NCBI RefSeq assembly: GCF_008727865.1
Contig: NZ_VTWU01000003.1
Span: 62,001 to 126,000, forward strand
Reading direction: 5' to 3'
DNA: 64,000 bases
Origin: Hymenobacter busanensis
Lineage (GTDB): Bacteria > Bacteroidota > Bacteroidia > Cytophagales > Hymenobacteraceae
Both the position numbers and the translations under genes were made by a program. The notes under the pieces are model-generated. The model did not search any database and was not told where the DNA came from. It saw only the letters and a program-made list of their open reading frames with translations. Numbering within the stretch: the stretch's first letter is position 1; every line of letters starts with the position of its first letter. Shown here piece after piece: positions 17,212 to 26,452 of the stretch.

Positions 17212-17272
17212 GGCCGAATGGCTAAATGGCTGATCAGGCACCAAGAGCGACCAACCATCTAGCCATTCAGCC
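17212..17272. repeat. Imperfect inverted repeat built from AATGGCTGA-like units
   Basis: 17212-17224 pairs with 17260-17272 with one mismatch across a 35-base loop that holds another AATGGCTGA-type unit. It lies between the 17275 stop and xth, so it may act as a weak terminator or mRNA-end structure. Confidence 0.5.
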
Positions 17273-17274
17273 TT

Positions 17275-17640
17275 TTAGCTATTTAAATCCTCGTGCTGGG
17301 CGAAGTACTCCAGAATGTGCCATTTCAGCATGCGCTCCTGCTCCTTGAGGCTGGCAAACGGCACGGGATTCAGCAGGCGGTAGTGCGGCCAGCCGTCCTC
17401 GTCCACGCGCTCCAACTCGTAGTGCCCCGAGAGGCTGAAGAGCTTGCAGGTGGCAATGTGCATCAGGTCCTGCTTCTGCTCTTTCGAAAACGGCCCGGCG
17501 CCCTGGCCCAACTCCTGCACGCCAATGAGCAGCAGCAGCGCGTTCAGATCGGGCTTCTTGCCGAACCGCTCGCGCATCTGCGTCATCAGCTCCCACCAGC
17601 GGTGTTCAAACTGTGCCTCGGTTTCCTGCGGGTTCAGCAT
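17275..17640 (-). CDS. Conserved hypothetical protein
   Basis: A 121-residue soluble protein, mostly helical, without signal peptide or recognisable catalytic motif. The middle reads PDLNALLLLIGVQELGQG, and the second half has KQDLMHIATCKLFSLSGHYEL, a pattern I associate with small uncharacterised Bacteroidota proteins. It starts 3 bases after the stop of the AhpD-like gene, so the two are almost certainly co-transcribed and may act together. I cannot assign a function. Confidence 0.75.
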   Translation of the reverse strand: MLNPQETEAQFEHRWWELMTQMRERFGKKPDLNALLLLIGVQELGQGAGPFSKEQKQDLMHIATCKLFSLSGHYELERVDEDGWPHYRLLNPVPFASLKEQERMLKWHILEYFAQHEDLNS

Positions 17641-17643
17641 GGC

Positions 17644-18024
17644 TTAAGCAGTGTGCTCGGCGTGGGCCGGCGCCGGCTGGGCCGATTCTTCCTTCAGGGC
17701 TTCCCAGTACTCCACGGCCCGGCGGAAGTGCGGAATGACGATGCTGCCGCCGATGAGGTTGGCAATGGCAAACACCTCGTATACCTCCGCGTCGGTGAGG
17801 CCTTCCTCGTAGCACTTGCCCAGGTGGTACTTGATGCAGTCGTCGCAGCGCAGCACCATGGAGCAGGCCAGGCCCACAATTTCCTTGGTTTTCACGTCCA
17901 GCGCGCCGGCCTGGTAGGTGTTCGTGTCGAGGTTGAAGAAGCGCTTGATGACTTTGTTATCCGCCGCCATGATCTTTTCGTTCATGCGCGAGCGGTAATC
18001 GTTGAATTCGGTGACGAGGCTCAT
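17644..18024 (-). CDS. Carboxymuconolactone decarboxylase family protein (AhpD-like)
   Basis: A 126-residue all-helical protein. It carries the CMD/AhpD signature with the redox pair CDDCIKYH (Cys at about 59 and 62, His at 66) after EIVGLACSMVLR, and the following GLTDAEVYEVFAIANLIGGS helix pair. Family members act in alkyl-hydroperoxide defence or as gamma-carboxymuconolactone decarboxylases; the CxxC-x2-H arrangement favours a redox role. It overlaps no gene and leads into a hypothetical gene 3 bases later. It is divergent from comF. Confidence 0.9.
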   Translation of the reverse strand: MSLVTEFNDYRSRMNEKIMAADNKVIKRFFNLDTNTYQAGALDVKTKEIVGLACSMVLRCDDCIKYHLGKCYEEGLTDAEVYEVFAIANLIGGSIVIPHFRRAVEYWEALKEESAQPAPAHAEHTA

Positions 18025-18189
18025 GGGGAGTGGTAAGTAGAACGTATTCGGCCCGCAGGCCCGGCCAGATAATGGCTTTTCTGGCGCAAAGGTTTACATT
18101 AAGCAGCAATTACCGCCGCCTGGGTTTGGGTTGCTACCAGAACCGCCCCGGCCGCGCCCGTTTAGGTACTCTATCCTTCTCACCGGTTT

Positions 18190-18891
18190 ATGCTGCAAAC
18201 TGCGCTATCCGATTTTGTTTCGCTGATTTTTCCCCACACCTGCCTGGCCTGCCAGCAGCCTTTGGCGCGCGGTGAAACGCACATTTGCACTGGCTGCCGC
18301 ACTCAACTGCCCTATACCGACTACCACCGCCTCTCCCCCACCGACAACCCGCTGCTGCGCCGTTTCTGGGGGCGCGTGCCGGTGCACTACGCCCTTAGCT
18401 ACCTGCGTTTCCTGCGGCGCGGCCGCGTGCAGCACCTGCTGCACCAGCTTAAGTACCAGGGCCAGCGCGAAGTCGGCTCGGCGCTGGGCCTAATGTACGG
18501 GCAGGAGCTAGCCGATTCCGAACTCGTCACCGGCATCGACCTCATCGTGCCCGTGCCGCTGCACCCGCGCAAGCTGGCCAAGCGCGGCTACAACCAGTCC
18601 GACTCCTTCGCCGAAGGCCTCGCCCAGAGCCTGCAGGTGCCCTGGAGTGCCACCGGCCTGCACCGCACCAGCTACACCGTGTCGCAAACGCGCAAGACAC
18701 GCGCCGAGCGGTGGGAGAACGTGGCCGACGTGTTCGGCGTCAGCAAGCCCGACACCGTGCAGGGCCAGCACGTGCTAGTGGTCGACGATGTGCTGACCAC
18801 CGGCGCCACGCTGGAAGCCTGCGCCATCAAGCTGCTTGATGCCGGCGCCGCCAAGGTCAGCATTGCCACCATCGCGTGTGCCGATCGGTAA
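18190..18891 (+). CDS. comF: ComF family amidophosphoribosyltransferase-like protein
   Basis: A 233-residue ComF homologue. The N-terminal zinc finger has Cys18, Cys21, Cys33 and Cys36. The C-terminal phosphoribosyltransferase domain carries DLIVPVPLHPRKLAKRGYNQ and the PRPP loop VLVVDDVLTTGAT (about 198-210). ComF acts in natural DNA uptake in several bacteria, probably with the single-strand DNA translocation machinery, though its chemistry is unclear. No other competence gene is close. A perfect 15-bp hairpin terminates it. Confidence 0.93.
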   Translation: MLQTALSDFVSLIFPHTCLACQQPLARGETHICTGCRTQLPYTDYHRLSPTDNPLLRRFWGRVPVHYALSYLRFLRRGRVQHLLHQLKYQGQREVGSALGLMYGQELADSELVTGIDLIVPVPLHPRKLAKRGYNQSDSFAEGLAQSLQVPWSATGLHRTSYTVSQTRKTRAERWENVADVFGVSKPDTVQGQHVLVVDDVLTTGATLEACAIKLLDAGAAKVSIATIACADR

Positions 18892-18911
18892 CCTCAACCC
18901 GCCAGAAACGG

Positions 18912-18945
18912 ACAACGGCCCGGACTCTGCAGTCCGGGCCGTTGT
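18912..18945. terminator. Bidirectional terminator between comF and the gldJ-like gene
   Basis: A perfect 15-bp stem with a CTGC loop (18912-18926 with 18931-18945) between two convergent genes. Confidence 0.85.
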
Positions 18946-18966
18946 GTTTGCTAGGAAACCGTTGGC

Positions 18967-20235
18967 TTACTTGTTCGAGCCGGGGTTGATCATGGCGCAG
19001 CGGAAACCGATGGTAGCCGTGGCCGAGTCTTCGCCCATGAAGCGGCGCGTGCCGGGCGACAACCAGTAGGCTACGTCTTTCCACGAGCCGCCTTTGTACA
19101 CGCGCACGTGGTCGTCGATGAGCGACTGGTAACCCTTCTTGTCGTACTTGTCGGCTTCGTCGAGCACGCCGTTGCGACGGAAGGGGTTCAGGTCTTCCAT
19201 GTCTTCGTAGGAGAGCGGGCGGTACACGTCCTGCACCCACTCGTTCACGTTGCCGGCCATGTTGTAGAGGCCGTAGTCGTTGGGCGGGTAGGCGTAGATG
19301 TACTCCGTAATCATGGCGCCGTCGTTCAGGCTACCGGCAATACCGGCGTAGTCACCGCGGCCGCGCTTGAAGTTGGCCAGGAACTGGCCCATCTTCTGGC
19401 CGTAGGGGTTACGCACCTGGCGGCCGTCCCACGGGTACACGCGCTTGTTCTCCTGGTTTTCGTTGCCGGTTTCCTGCGTGCCGATCATGGCTTGCGCAGC
19501 GTACTCCCACTCGGCCTCGGTGGGCAGGCGGTAGTTGGGCAGCGTGTTGCCGTTTTCGATGGCAATGCGGGTTTTGCCTTCGCCGTCGCCAGCACCAGCG
19601 TCCGTGCCTTCGGCGCCGTCGCCGGCATCAGCAGCTTTCTTCTTTTTCTTGAACAGGCCACCGCCCGAGCTGCCACCGGTATCGGCACCAGCAGCCAGGT
19701 TTTCGTTCACCTTGGCCGTACGCCAGGTGCAGTAGTCGTTGGCCTGCAGCCAGCTCACACCCACTACCGGGAAGTAGCGGAAGCCGGGGTAACGCAGGTA
19801 GTAGTCCACGTACGGGTCGTTGAACGACAGGTCGCGGGCCCACACGGCGGTGTCGGGCAGGGCCGACTGGTAGAACTCCTCAGAGGAGTCTTTACGAACG
19901 TAGTGGAGGTATTCGAGCCAGTGAATGTTGGCTACTTCGGCTTCGTCCATGTAGAACGAGGCCACGGTTACGGTGCGCTCGAGGTTGTCGTGGGTCATGG
20001 CCACGTCTTCTTCGCCCGAGCCCAAAACCGTACGGCCACCCTCGATAAATACGAGACCGGGGCCTTCCGGAATGCCTTGGTAGTCAGCAACCTTCATGCC
20101 TTCCTCGGTGTTGTACTCAATGCCCGTGGTGGACGAGTACTTACCGGGCTTCTGGGCCGACGGCGGACCGCTTTTGCAAGCCGACAGGGCGCAGGCGCCA
20201 ACGACGGCTAAACGCAGGTACTTGGAAAGATTCAT
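18967..20235 (-). CDS. gldJ: GldJ-like gliding-motility / type IX secretion lipoprotein (SUMF1 fold)
   Basis: A 422-residue lipoprotein (lipobox ending LSAC, Cys20) with a formylglycine-generating-enzyme fold. Matches to GldJ that I recognise: GPGLVFIEGG, SFYMDEAEVANIHWLEYL, SALPDTAVW, YLRYPGFRYFPVVGVSW, YRLPTEAEWEYAA and NVNEWVQDVYRPL. GldJ and GldK are paralogous; the SALPDTAVW...YFPVVGVSW segment favours GldJ. A Gly/Lys/Asp-rich insert (about 195-232) interrupts the fold. In gliding bacteria GldJ stabilises the T9SS core and supports motility, located at the outer membrane facing the periplasm. A PorP/SprF-type gene lies 71 bases upstream on the same strand. Confidence 0.82.
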   Translation of the reverse strand: MNLSKYLRLAVVGACALSACKSGPPSAQKPGKYSSTTGIEYNTEEGMKVADYQGIPEGPGLVFIEGGRTVLGSGEEDVAMTHDNLERTVTVASFYMDEAEVANIHWLEYLHYVRKDSSEEFYQSALPDTAVWARDLSFNDPYVDYYLRYPGFRYFPVVGVSWLQANDYCTWRTAKVNENLAAGADTGGSSGGGLFKKKKKAADAGDGAEGTDAGAGDGEGKTRIAIENGNTLPNYRLPTEAEWEYAAQAMIGTQETGNENQENKRVYPWDGRQVRNPYGQKMGQFLANFKRGRGDYAGIAGSLNDGAMITEYIYAYPPNDYGLYNMAGNVNEWVQDVYRPLSYEDMEDLNPFRRNGVLDEADKYDKKGYQSLIDDHVRVYKGGSWKDVAYWLSPGTRRFMGEDSATATIGFRCAMINPGSNK

Positions 20236-20291
20236 ACTTGTTTATGTGGAACTCCTTGAGCGAAAAAGGCTTGACTAGGGCAAAGTGGTTG

Positions 20292-20322
20292 CAATATTAC
20301 TGATTTTCAAAAGGTGGGGCAA
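20292..20322 (-). promoter_or_regulatory. Possible promoter of the gldJ-like gene
   Basis: TTG (20322-20320), a 20-base spacer, then TAATATTG (20299-20292), which differs by one base from TAnnTTTG. The -33 part lies within the 3' end of the upstream porP-like gene, so transcription may be both independent and read-through. Confidence 0.35.
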
Positions 20323-21389
20323 GGTGGTGCAGTGTAATTTTTGCGGCGCAACCTCCGCTTCGCTGCTTCAATCAAATCAAACTTGGTTAAGGCCAATGTT
20401 ATTTCGTGGGCGCCGCCCGTCTCGCGACTGAACCGGCTGAGGCTCACGTCGTAACTGTAACCGAACCGAAAGCCGCTCCATGTTAGGCCGAGCAGCGCTA
20501 CGAGGGTTTGTTGGGCATTTCCGGGGCCCGGCAGAGCGCCGCGCCAGAGCAAACCAGCCGTGAGGGGCGAGTTGGTGCCGTACACGCCCAACTCCAGCCG
20601 CTGCGAACCGCCTTGGTAAGTGTAGCTGCCGGTGGGCGCCAAACTGACCTCGCGGTACTCGCGCTTTACCGTCGTTTTCACGAAATAGTGCTTGTAGCCG
20701 CCGTGCACCGCCAGCCGGAAGGGCAGCACGGCATCGGAGGCCACGCCCACCTGCGGCTGGTTGACGTGGTGGATGGCCAAGCCGCCCCAGGTGTTGGGGG
20801 TGTAGAACAGCCCGCCGAGGCCGAGCGTGAGGTAGCGCACCGGGTCGTATACCAAGGGCTCGGCGGAAGTGCCGGTGGGTTGGCCGTTGTCGTCGATTTG
20901 GTCGCCGAAGAGCAGGTTGCCGTAGCTGATGCGCTGCGAGCCATAGGCGGCATGGGCGCCGCCGCTCACGTACAAATCCTGCGAAAGGCGGGCGTGGTAG
21001 GCGTAGGTAAAGCCGGCTTCGAGGCGCGTCAGGTTCAGCCCCCCGCCGCGGTCGGCATTGACGAGCAGGCCCACGGCGCTGCGCTGGTCGCGCAGGCGGT
21101 AGTCGGCGGCGAGCTGGCTGGTTTGCAACGAGCCGATGAGGGTGGGATATTGATTGCGGTAGGCCAGCGCGATGCTGGCGTCGTCGAAGAGGCCGGTGAA
21201 GGCCGGGTTCAGGTGCAGCCGCGTGGCGTAGGGCTGCGAGAAATACACATCCTGCGCCTGCGTGCTGGCGGCAGTCAACGCACTCAGTCCCACCACTACA
21301 GCCGCCCCGAATGCACGCGGGTACCGGCCTGCCGACGGAGGCCGGCGGCGCAGGAAGCGGCGCAGAAAACGGGTGGGTGGCATACGCAA
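20307..21389 (-). CDS. PorP/SprF family type IX secretion membrane protein
   Basis: A 360-residue outer-membrane beta-barrel of the PorP/SprF family, which helps T9SS cargo such as adhesins reach or attach to the surface. It has a basic N terminus, a signal sequence ending near ASTQA, the diagnostic QDVYFSQPYATRLHLNPAFTG segment, YRNQYP, and the family-typical C terminus with basic residues followed by CPTF. Upstream of gldJ on the same strand, it suggests a small T9SS module. SprF proteins often pair with one large adhesin; none is adjacent here. Confidence 0.92.
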   Translation of the reverse strand: MRMPPTRFLRRFLRRRPPSAGRYPRAFGAAVVVGLSALTAASTQAQDVYFSQPYATRLHLNPAFTGLFDDASIALAYRNQYPTLIGSLQTSQLAADYRLRDQRSAVGLLVNADRGGGLNLTRLEAGFTYAYHARLSQDLYVSGGAHAAYGSQRISYGNLLFGDQIDDNGQPTGTSAEPLVYDPVRYLTLGLGGLFYTPNTWGGLAIHHVNQPQVGVASDAVLPFRLAVHGGYKHYFVKTTVKREYREVSLAPTGSYTYQGGSQRLELGVYGTNSPLTAGLLWRGALPGPGNAQQTLVALLGLTWSGFRFGYSYDVSLSRFSRETGGAHEITLALTKFDLIEAAKRRLRRKNYTAPPCPTF

Positions 21390-21535
21390 CGATTGTAACG
21401 CGGCCGGGCTCTGGTTTGGTGTGCGGTGCGGGGTGGCGGAACTAAAATTGCAACTTCGCTCCTGTTAATCCTGATGAGCTTCTTCGCCGCGGGCGGCCGC
21501 CGGGCCGTTTGCGCTTCGCCTTCACCCCTTTAGCC

Positions 21536-24500
21536 ATGCGAAAATTTTTTCTGGGTCTGCTGATTTTCCTCGTCGTGCTCGTGGCAGCCGTGGCCCTCAC
21601 CCCTATTCTGTTCAAAGACAAGCTCAAGGCCGCCCTCGACCGGCAGCTGGCCCAAAAGCTGTCGGCCAAGGTGGAGTACAGCCCCGAAAACGTGGGCGTG
21701 AGCCTCTTCCGCACCTTCCCCGATCTGGCGCTGAGCATCGAGCAGCTGCGCGTCATCGGGCAGGACTCGTTTGCCACCGACACCCTGGCGTATCTGCCGC
21801 GCATCGACATCGGGCTCGATCTGATGAGCGTCGTGCGCGGTGAGCAGATCAAGATCAACTCGGTAAACCTGGAGCAGCCCGACATTCATGCCCACGTGCT
21901 GAAAAGCGGGCGGGCCAACTGGGACATCGTCATTCCCGATTCGGCGCTGGCCGAGCAGGGCAAGGACACCAGTGCCATCAAGCTCACCATCAAGGGCTGG
22001 AAGATTGACAACGGCCGCGTGAGCTACGAAGACCAGAGCCTCCCGTTTGCCATGGAGCTGCGCGGCGTGAACCACTCCGGTGCGGGCGACTTCGCCCAAA
22101 ACATCTTCGACATGACCTCGCAAACCACCGCGCAGGCCCTGACGATGAGCTACGACGGTACCACCTACCTCGACAAAAAGCAGCTGACGGCCGACGTGAC
22201 AATGGGCATGAACCTGGACAAGATGCTGTTTACGTTCAAAGACAACCAGGTGCGCCTGAACGACTTCCCGTTCAGCTTCGACGGTGATATTGGCCTGCCC
22301 AACGCCACCGACATTACCTACGACCTCACCTTCAAGGCCCTCGAAACCGACTTCAAGAACATCCTGAGTTTGGTGCCGGGCGTGTTTACCGACAAGTTCA
22401 AGAACATCGAGACGAGCGGCAAGGTGGCCTTTTCGGGCTATGCCAAGGGCGTGCAGAACGACGTGCAGATGCCGGGCTACGGCGTGAACCTGCAGATCAA
22501 AAACGGCATGTTCCACTACCCCGACCTGCCGCAGGCCGCCCGCAACATCAACGTGGACATGGTGGTGGACAACCCCTCGGGTTTCACCAACAACGTGAAA
22601 GTAAACGTGAAGCAGTTTCACCTCGACCTCGGCAAAAACCCCATCGACGGCAACGTGGCCATCGACGGGCTGGAGCCGATGAAGGTAGACGGCCGCGTGA
22701 AGGCCAACGTGGACCTGGCCGAAATGATGAAAGTGTACCCGGTGCAGGATCTGATTCTGCGCGGGCAGCTGTTTGTGGACGCCACGGCCAAAGGCACCTA
22801 CTCGAAGACGCAGATGCCCGTGACCCGCGCCGCCATGCGCCTGACGAGCGGTTACGTGAAGAGCAAGCAGTTTCCGGCCCCCATCGAAAACCTGACTTTG
22901 AACGGCACCGTGACCAACACCACCGGGCAGGTGAATGACACGCGCATCGACATTCCGCAGTTTCGGATGCTGCTCGACGGCGAGCCGCTGGAAGGCCGCG
23001 TGGCCGCCCAGAACATCAACAAACCCGTGTTCGACGCCAACATCAAGGGCATCATCGACCTGACCAAAATCACCAAAATCTTCCCGCTCGAAGGCATGAC
23101 GGTGACCGGCCGCCTGAACGGCAACATTGCCGCCAAGGGCAAGATGGCCGACATCGAGGCCGGGCGCTACCAGAGCGTAGTGGCCTCGGGAACCGTGAAT
23201 GCGCAGAACGTGACCTACAAAAGCGCCGACTTGCCGCAGGGCGTGAAGGTGACGCAGGCCACGGCCACGTTCAACAACGACCAGATTGTGCTCCAGAACA
23301 TGACGGGCTTTGCCGGTACGTCGGACATTGCTGCCTCGGGCACCATCTCCAACTACATGGGCTACCTCTTCACGCCCGGCCAGAGCCTGCGCGGCACCGT
23401 GAACGTGAATTCGCGCCGCTTCAACGTGAACGAGTGGATGGTGGAAGGCCCCACCGGCCAGCCGTCAGCTGGCGCCAAAACCGCCGCCAAAGCCCCCGCC
23501 ACGCCCACTGCGGCCGACGGCGTGCTGGAAATTCCGAAGTTCTTCGACCTGAACCTGAACGCCAACGTGGGCCAGGTGGTGTACGACAACCTCAAGCTCG
23601 ACAACCTGAAAGGCACGCTGGCGGTGAAAGACCAGGCCGTGAGCCTCAACGGATTGACGTTTAACACCCTCGGCGGTAACTTCGCCACCACCGGCAGCTA
23701 CAACAGCCGCGACCTGGCCCACCCGAAGTTCAACCTCGGGCTGAACATCAAGAACCTGGATTTCCAGAACGCCTTTGCCTCTTTCAACTCGGTGAAAAAG
23801 CTGCTGCCGCTCGCCTCGCAGGTCGAGGGCATCTTCGGCACGAACTTCAACGTGAGCGGCGAAATGGGCCAGGACATGATGCCCGTGTACAGCACGCTCA
23901 CCGGTAAAGGCGTGTTTGAGGTGGTGCGCGCCGCCGTGGGCGCCTCGCCGGGCCTGGCCAAAATCAGTAACCTCACGCAGCTGCAGGAGCTGAAAAGCTT
24001 CGTGGTAAACAACAAAGACGTGGCCGCCGAAATGCTCAACGGCAACTTCATCGTGAAACCCTTCGATTTCACCGTGGGCCAGATCAAGAGCACCCTGGGT
24101 GGCTCCAGCAACATCGGCGGAGGCATGGAATACGTGATGGCGCTGGACGTACCCACCGGCAAAGTGGGCAACCAGCTCAACGCCAAACTCACCCAGCTCA
24201 CCGGCGTGCAAGACATCAAAGGCACCGAGCGGGTGACCATCGGCCTGAAAATCGGCGGTACGCTCACCAACCCCGACATTCGCCTGACCACCGGCAGCGT
24301 GAAAGCCCAGGCCAAGGACGTCGCTAAAAACTTGGTGACGAGCATGGTGCAAAGCAAAATGGACGACGCCAAGCTGAAGCTGGCCGCCAAAAGCCAGGTA
24401 GCGCAAGACAGCGCCCGGCGGGAGCTGGAACGCCGGCAGCAGGAGCTGCAGGCCAAGGCAGCCCAGGAAATCGAGAAAAAGCGCCTCGAAGCCGAAGCCA

Positions 24501-24622
24501 AGCTCAAGCAGAAAGCCAAAGAAGGCCTCGGCAACCTGTTTGGCAAGCCCAAAAAGCTCGCTGCCCCCGCCACGCCGCCCGCTACGCCTACCGAGCCCGA
24601 TACCGCCAAGGCCGGCAACTAA
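21536..24622 (+). CDS. AsmA-like envelope protein
   Basis: A 1028-residue AsmA family protein. One N-terminal helix (about 3-22, FFLGLLIFLVVLVAAVAL) anchors it in the inner membrane; the rest is a long repeat of beta-strands in the periplasm typical of bridge-like lipid-transfer proteins (AsmA/TamB/VPS13-like). An AsmA_2-type C-terminal domain is visible near GTNFNVSGEMGQDMMPVYS. The last 110 residues form an Ala/Lys/Glu-rich charged helix and a Pro/Ala tail. I chose ATG 21536 because the hydrophobic anchor follows directly; a start at 21509 adds 9 residues. A perfect 16-bp terminator follows. Confidence 0.92.
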   Translation: MRKFFLGLLIFLVVLVAAVALTPILFKDKLKAALDRQLAQKLSAKVEYSPENVGVSLFRTFPDLALSIEQLRVIGQDSFATDTLAYLPRIDIGLDLMSVVRGEQIKINSVNLEQPDIHAHVLKSGRANWDIVIPDSALAEQGKDTSAIKLTIKGWKIDNGRVSYEDQSLPFAMELRGVNHSGAGDFAQNIFDMTSQTTAQALTMSYDGTTYLDKKQLTADVTMGMNLDKMLFTFKDNQVRLNDFPFSFDGDIGLPNATDITYDLTFKALETDFKNILSLVPGVFTDKFKNIETSGKVAFSGYAKGVQNDVQMPGYGVNLQIKNGMFHYPDLPQAARNINVDMVVDNPSGFTNNVKVNVKQFHLDLGKNPIDGNVAIDGLEPMKVDGRVKANVDLAEMMKVYPVQDLILRGQLFVDATAKGTYSKTQMPVTRAAMRLTSGYVKSKQFPAPIENLTLNGTVTNTTGQVNDTRIDIPQFRMLLDGEPLEGRVAAQNINKPVFDANIKGIIDLTKITKIFPLEGMTVTGRLNGNIAAKGKMADIEAGRYQSVVASGTVNAQNVTYKSADLPQGVKVTQATATFNNDQIVLQNMTGFAGTSDIAASGTISNYMGYLFTPGQSLRGTVNVNSRRFNVNEWMVEGPTGQPSAGAKTAAKAPATPTAADGVLEIPKFFDLNLNANVGQVVYDNLKLDNLKGTLAVKDQAVSLNGLTFNTLGGNFATTGSYNSRDLAHPKFNLGLNIKNLDFQNAFASFNSVKKLLPLASQVEGIFGTNFNVSGEMGQDMMPVYSTLTGKGVFEVVRAAVGASPGLAKISNLTQLQELKSFVVNNKDVAAEMLNGNFIVKPFDFTVGQIKSTLGGSSNIGGGMEYVMALDVPTGKVGNQLNAKLTQLTGVQDIKGTERVTIGLKIGGTLTNPDIRLTTGSVKAQAKDVAKNLVTSMVQSKMDDAKLKLAAKSQVAQDSARRELERRQQELQAKAAQEIEKKRLEAEAKLKQKAKEGLGNLFGKPKKLAAPATPPATPTEPDTAKAGN

Positions 24623-24639
24623 GCCTGCCTGCCGCTGCC

Positions 24640-24676
24640 AAACCGGCCCGCTTGCCCTGCGCAAGCGGGCCGGTTT
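24640..24676 (+). terminator. Rho-independent terminator of the asmA-like gene
   Basis: A perfect 16-bp stem (24640-24655 with 24661-24676), 5-base loop, running into T5. Confidence 0.9.
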
Positions 24677-24832
24677 TTGTTTGGGGCTGTATCATTTTGA
24701 GCGGTACCTGCGTTTGAGCAACTACAATACCTGGCAGATGAATGGTATATTTATTGCCTAAGGTATTAGTAGCGACGTCTGAATGCAGACCGTACTTGTA
24801 CTTTTCTTTCACGCACTTTCCTTCCACCGACA

Positions 24833-25675
24833 ATGAATCTGAAATTCCCCCTTTACGCCCTAGCCCTCGGCGCGGTCCTGAGCTTGGGTAGCTGCAGCAA
24901 CGACAACGACAGCAGCAACAGCTCCAAACTGGAAGTGCGGTTGATGGATGCGCCCGGCGACTTTCAGCAAGTGTCGCTCGATGTGCGGCAGATTGAGGTG
25001 CATCTGAAAGACGAAGGCAACCCCGACGGCTGGCAAACATTGCCCTTCACCGCCCAGGCCATCAACGTGCTCGACTACGTGAACGGCCGCTCGGCCCTGC
25101 TCGTCAGCACCGATTTCGCGCCCGGCGACCTGAAGGAAATCCGCCTGATTCTGGGCCCCGACAGCTACGTTATTGGCACCGACGGCCAGCGCTACGACCT
25201 GAAAACACCCAGCGGCCAGACCTCGGGCGTGAAGCTCCGGCTCGACAAAGCCACCCTGCGCCAGCGCGAAACCTTCCAGTTGCTGCTCGATTTCGACGTG
25301 GCCCGCTCGATTGTGGAGCGCGGCAACTGGAAAGCGGGCAACGACAAAAAAGAGCGGTACCTGCTCAAGCCCGTCATTCGGGTAGTGGCCCAGGACATCA
25401 ACGGTGGCCTGCGCGGTACCGTGACGCCCGCCGCGGCCTTGCCGCAGGTGCTGGCCATTCGCCGCTCCATCACGCCGGCCGATACGTTTAGCACCCGCGC
25501 CGATGCCTCGGGCGCTTACCAGCTCTTCGGCCTGCCTTCGGGGACCTACGCCCTCAAATACTTCCCCACCACTGCCGCGCCCACGGGCCAACCGGCCTAC
25601 CAGACCAAAGAAGTCGGTGGCGTGGTAGTCGTCAACAACCAAGTGACGACCGTTAATCCGGTTTCGTTGAACTAA
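24833..25675 (+). CDS. DUF4382 domain lipoprotein
   Basis: A 280-residue lipoprotein (signal peptide ending LGSC, Cys21). Residues about 32-185 form the DUF4382 domain: LEVRLMDAPGDFQQVSLDVR, INVLDYVNG, LLVSTDFAPGDLKEIRLILG and LLDFDVARSIV. A carboxypeptidase-regulatory-like beta-sandwich follows (GLRGTVTPA to GLPSGTYALKYFP). Such proteins are common single-copy envelope lipoproteins in Bacteroidota; the role is unknown. It is monocistronic between two strong terminators, with a 156-base A/T-rich leader region upstream. Confidence 0.88.
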   Translation: MNLKFPLYALALGAVLSLGSCSNDNDSSNSSKLEVRLMDAPGDFQQVSLDVRQIEVHLKDEGNPDGWQTLPFTAQAINVLDYVNGRSALLVSTDFAPGDLKEIRLILGPDSYVIGTDGQRYDLKTPSGQTSGVKLRLDKATLRQRETFQLLLDFDVARSIVERGNWKAGNDKKERYLLKPVIRVVAQDINGGLRGTVTPAAALPQVLAIRRSITPADTFSTRADASGAYQLFGLPSGTYALKYFPTTAAPTGQPAYQTKEVGGVVVVNNQVTTVNPVSLN

Positions 25676-25693
25676 GGCCCCGATTTCGCCAAC

Positions 25694-25729
25694 AAAAAGC
25701 CCGCTGACGTGCTCGTCAGCGGGCTTTTT
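25694..25729 (+). terminator. Rho-independent terminator of the DUF4382 gene
   Basis: A perfect 16-bp stem (25694-25709 with 25714-25729), TGCT loop, with long A and T runs on either side so it can also serve the convergent gene. Confidence 0.9.
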
Positions 25730-25751
25730 TTATGTCAACTGTTTGGGCTAG

Positions 25752-26378
25752 CTAGGCAAGGCGCTGCACCAGTTCGAGCAGTTCCAGCTGGGTGCTGCGC
25801 GTTTTGTCTTTGGCGTACCAGCCGTGAACCTGCTCGGCGTATTCTTCGTGGGTAGCACCCGCGGCTTTTAGGCGCAGCAGCAGCTCCTGGGCTTGCGCCG
25901 GGCGCGGGCCCCAGGTAGCGGCCTCGGTGAGCGTGTCGGCGTGCAGCACCACCAGCTTGGGAATCGAGCGGCTGACACCGCCGGTCAGGTAGCGGTCCAT
26001 CAAGTCGAGGTTGTCGTCGCGCAGCAGGTAACGGTCGGTGAGGTGGCCGTTGCTGGCCGAGGCCACGGCGTGCAGCACGGGCACAATCTGGGCCGCGTCG
26101 CCGCACCAGCCTTCGGTAAGCACCAGCCACACGTAGCGCTGCCGAAGCTGCGCCACCGCGGCTTGCAGCTCGGGCAGCACCGTCACGGTTTTGTCGAGCC
26201 GCTGCATGCGCTGCAGGTTCAGCTGGGCGTAGCGCGTCAGGTCTTCCGATTGGTTGGGGCCGGTGGTGCGGCCTTGCGCCAGCAGCTCATCAATCAGCTG
26301 GCGGTAGGCGGCGTAGGTATAGGCCCCGGCCAAACGCTCAGAGGTTATAACGGACGCAGAAGCAGTGGTTTCGGACAT
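25752..26378 (-). CDS. Thioredoxin family protein (atypical active site)
   Basis: A 208-residue cytoplasmic protein. A helical N-terminal part of about 80 residues precedes a thioredoxin-like fold with LVLTEGWCGDAAQIVPVL, where the usual CxxC is reduced to a single Cys (CGDA), then DNLDLMDRYLT and the cis-Pro loop SIPKLVVLHAD. This matches the Thioredoxin_9-type proteins I know from Bacteroidota. With one Cys it is more likely a thiol-binding or bacillithiol/CoA-related protein than a disulfide reductase. The ATG at 26378 is preferred; one at 26399 adds 7 residues. Confidence 0.85.
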   Translation of the reverse strand: MSETTASASVITSERLAGAYTYAAYRQLIDELLAQGRTTGPNQSEDLTRYAQLNLQRMQRLDKTVTVLPELQAAVAQLRQRYVWLVLTEGWCGDAAQIVPVLHAVASASNGHLTDRYLLRDDNLDLMDRYLTGGVSRSIPKLVVLHADTLTEAATWGPRPAQAQELLLRLKAAGATHEEYAEQVHGWYAKDKTRSTQLELLELVQRLA

Positions 26379-26401
26379 GACGGGCGGAAAGGAGTCCACA
26401 A

Positions 26402-26428
26402 AAAACCCTTCCGCGGCCGAAGGGTTTT
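26402..26428 (-). terminator. Terminator downstream of the dinB-like gene
   Basis: A 10-bp perfect stem (26402-26411 with 26419-26428) running into T6 on the minus strand, between the DinB-like gene and the thioredoxin-like gene. Confidence 0.8.
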
Positions 26429-26452
26429 GAAACGCGCAAAAACGCGGGCGGG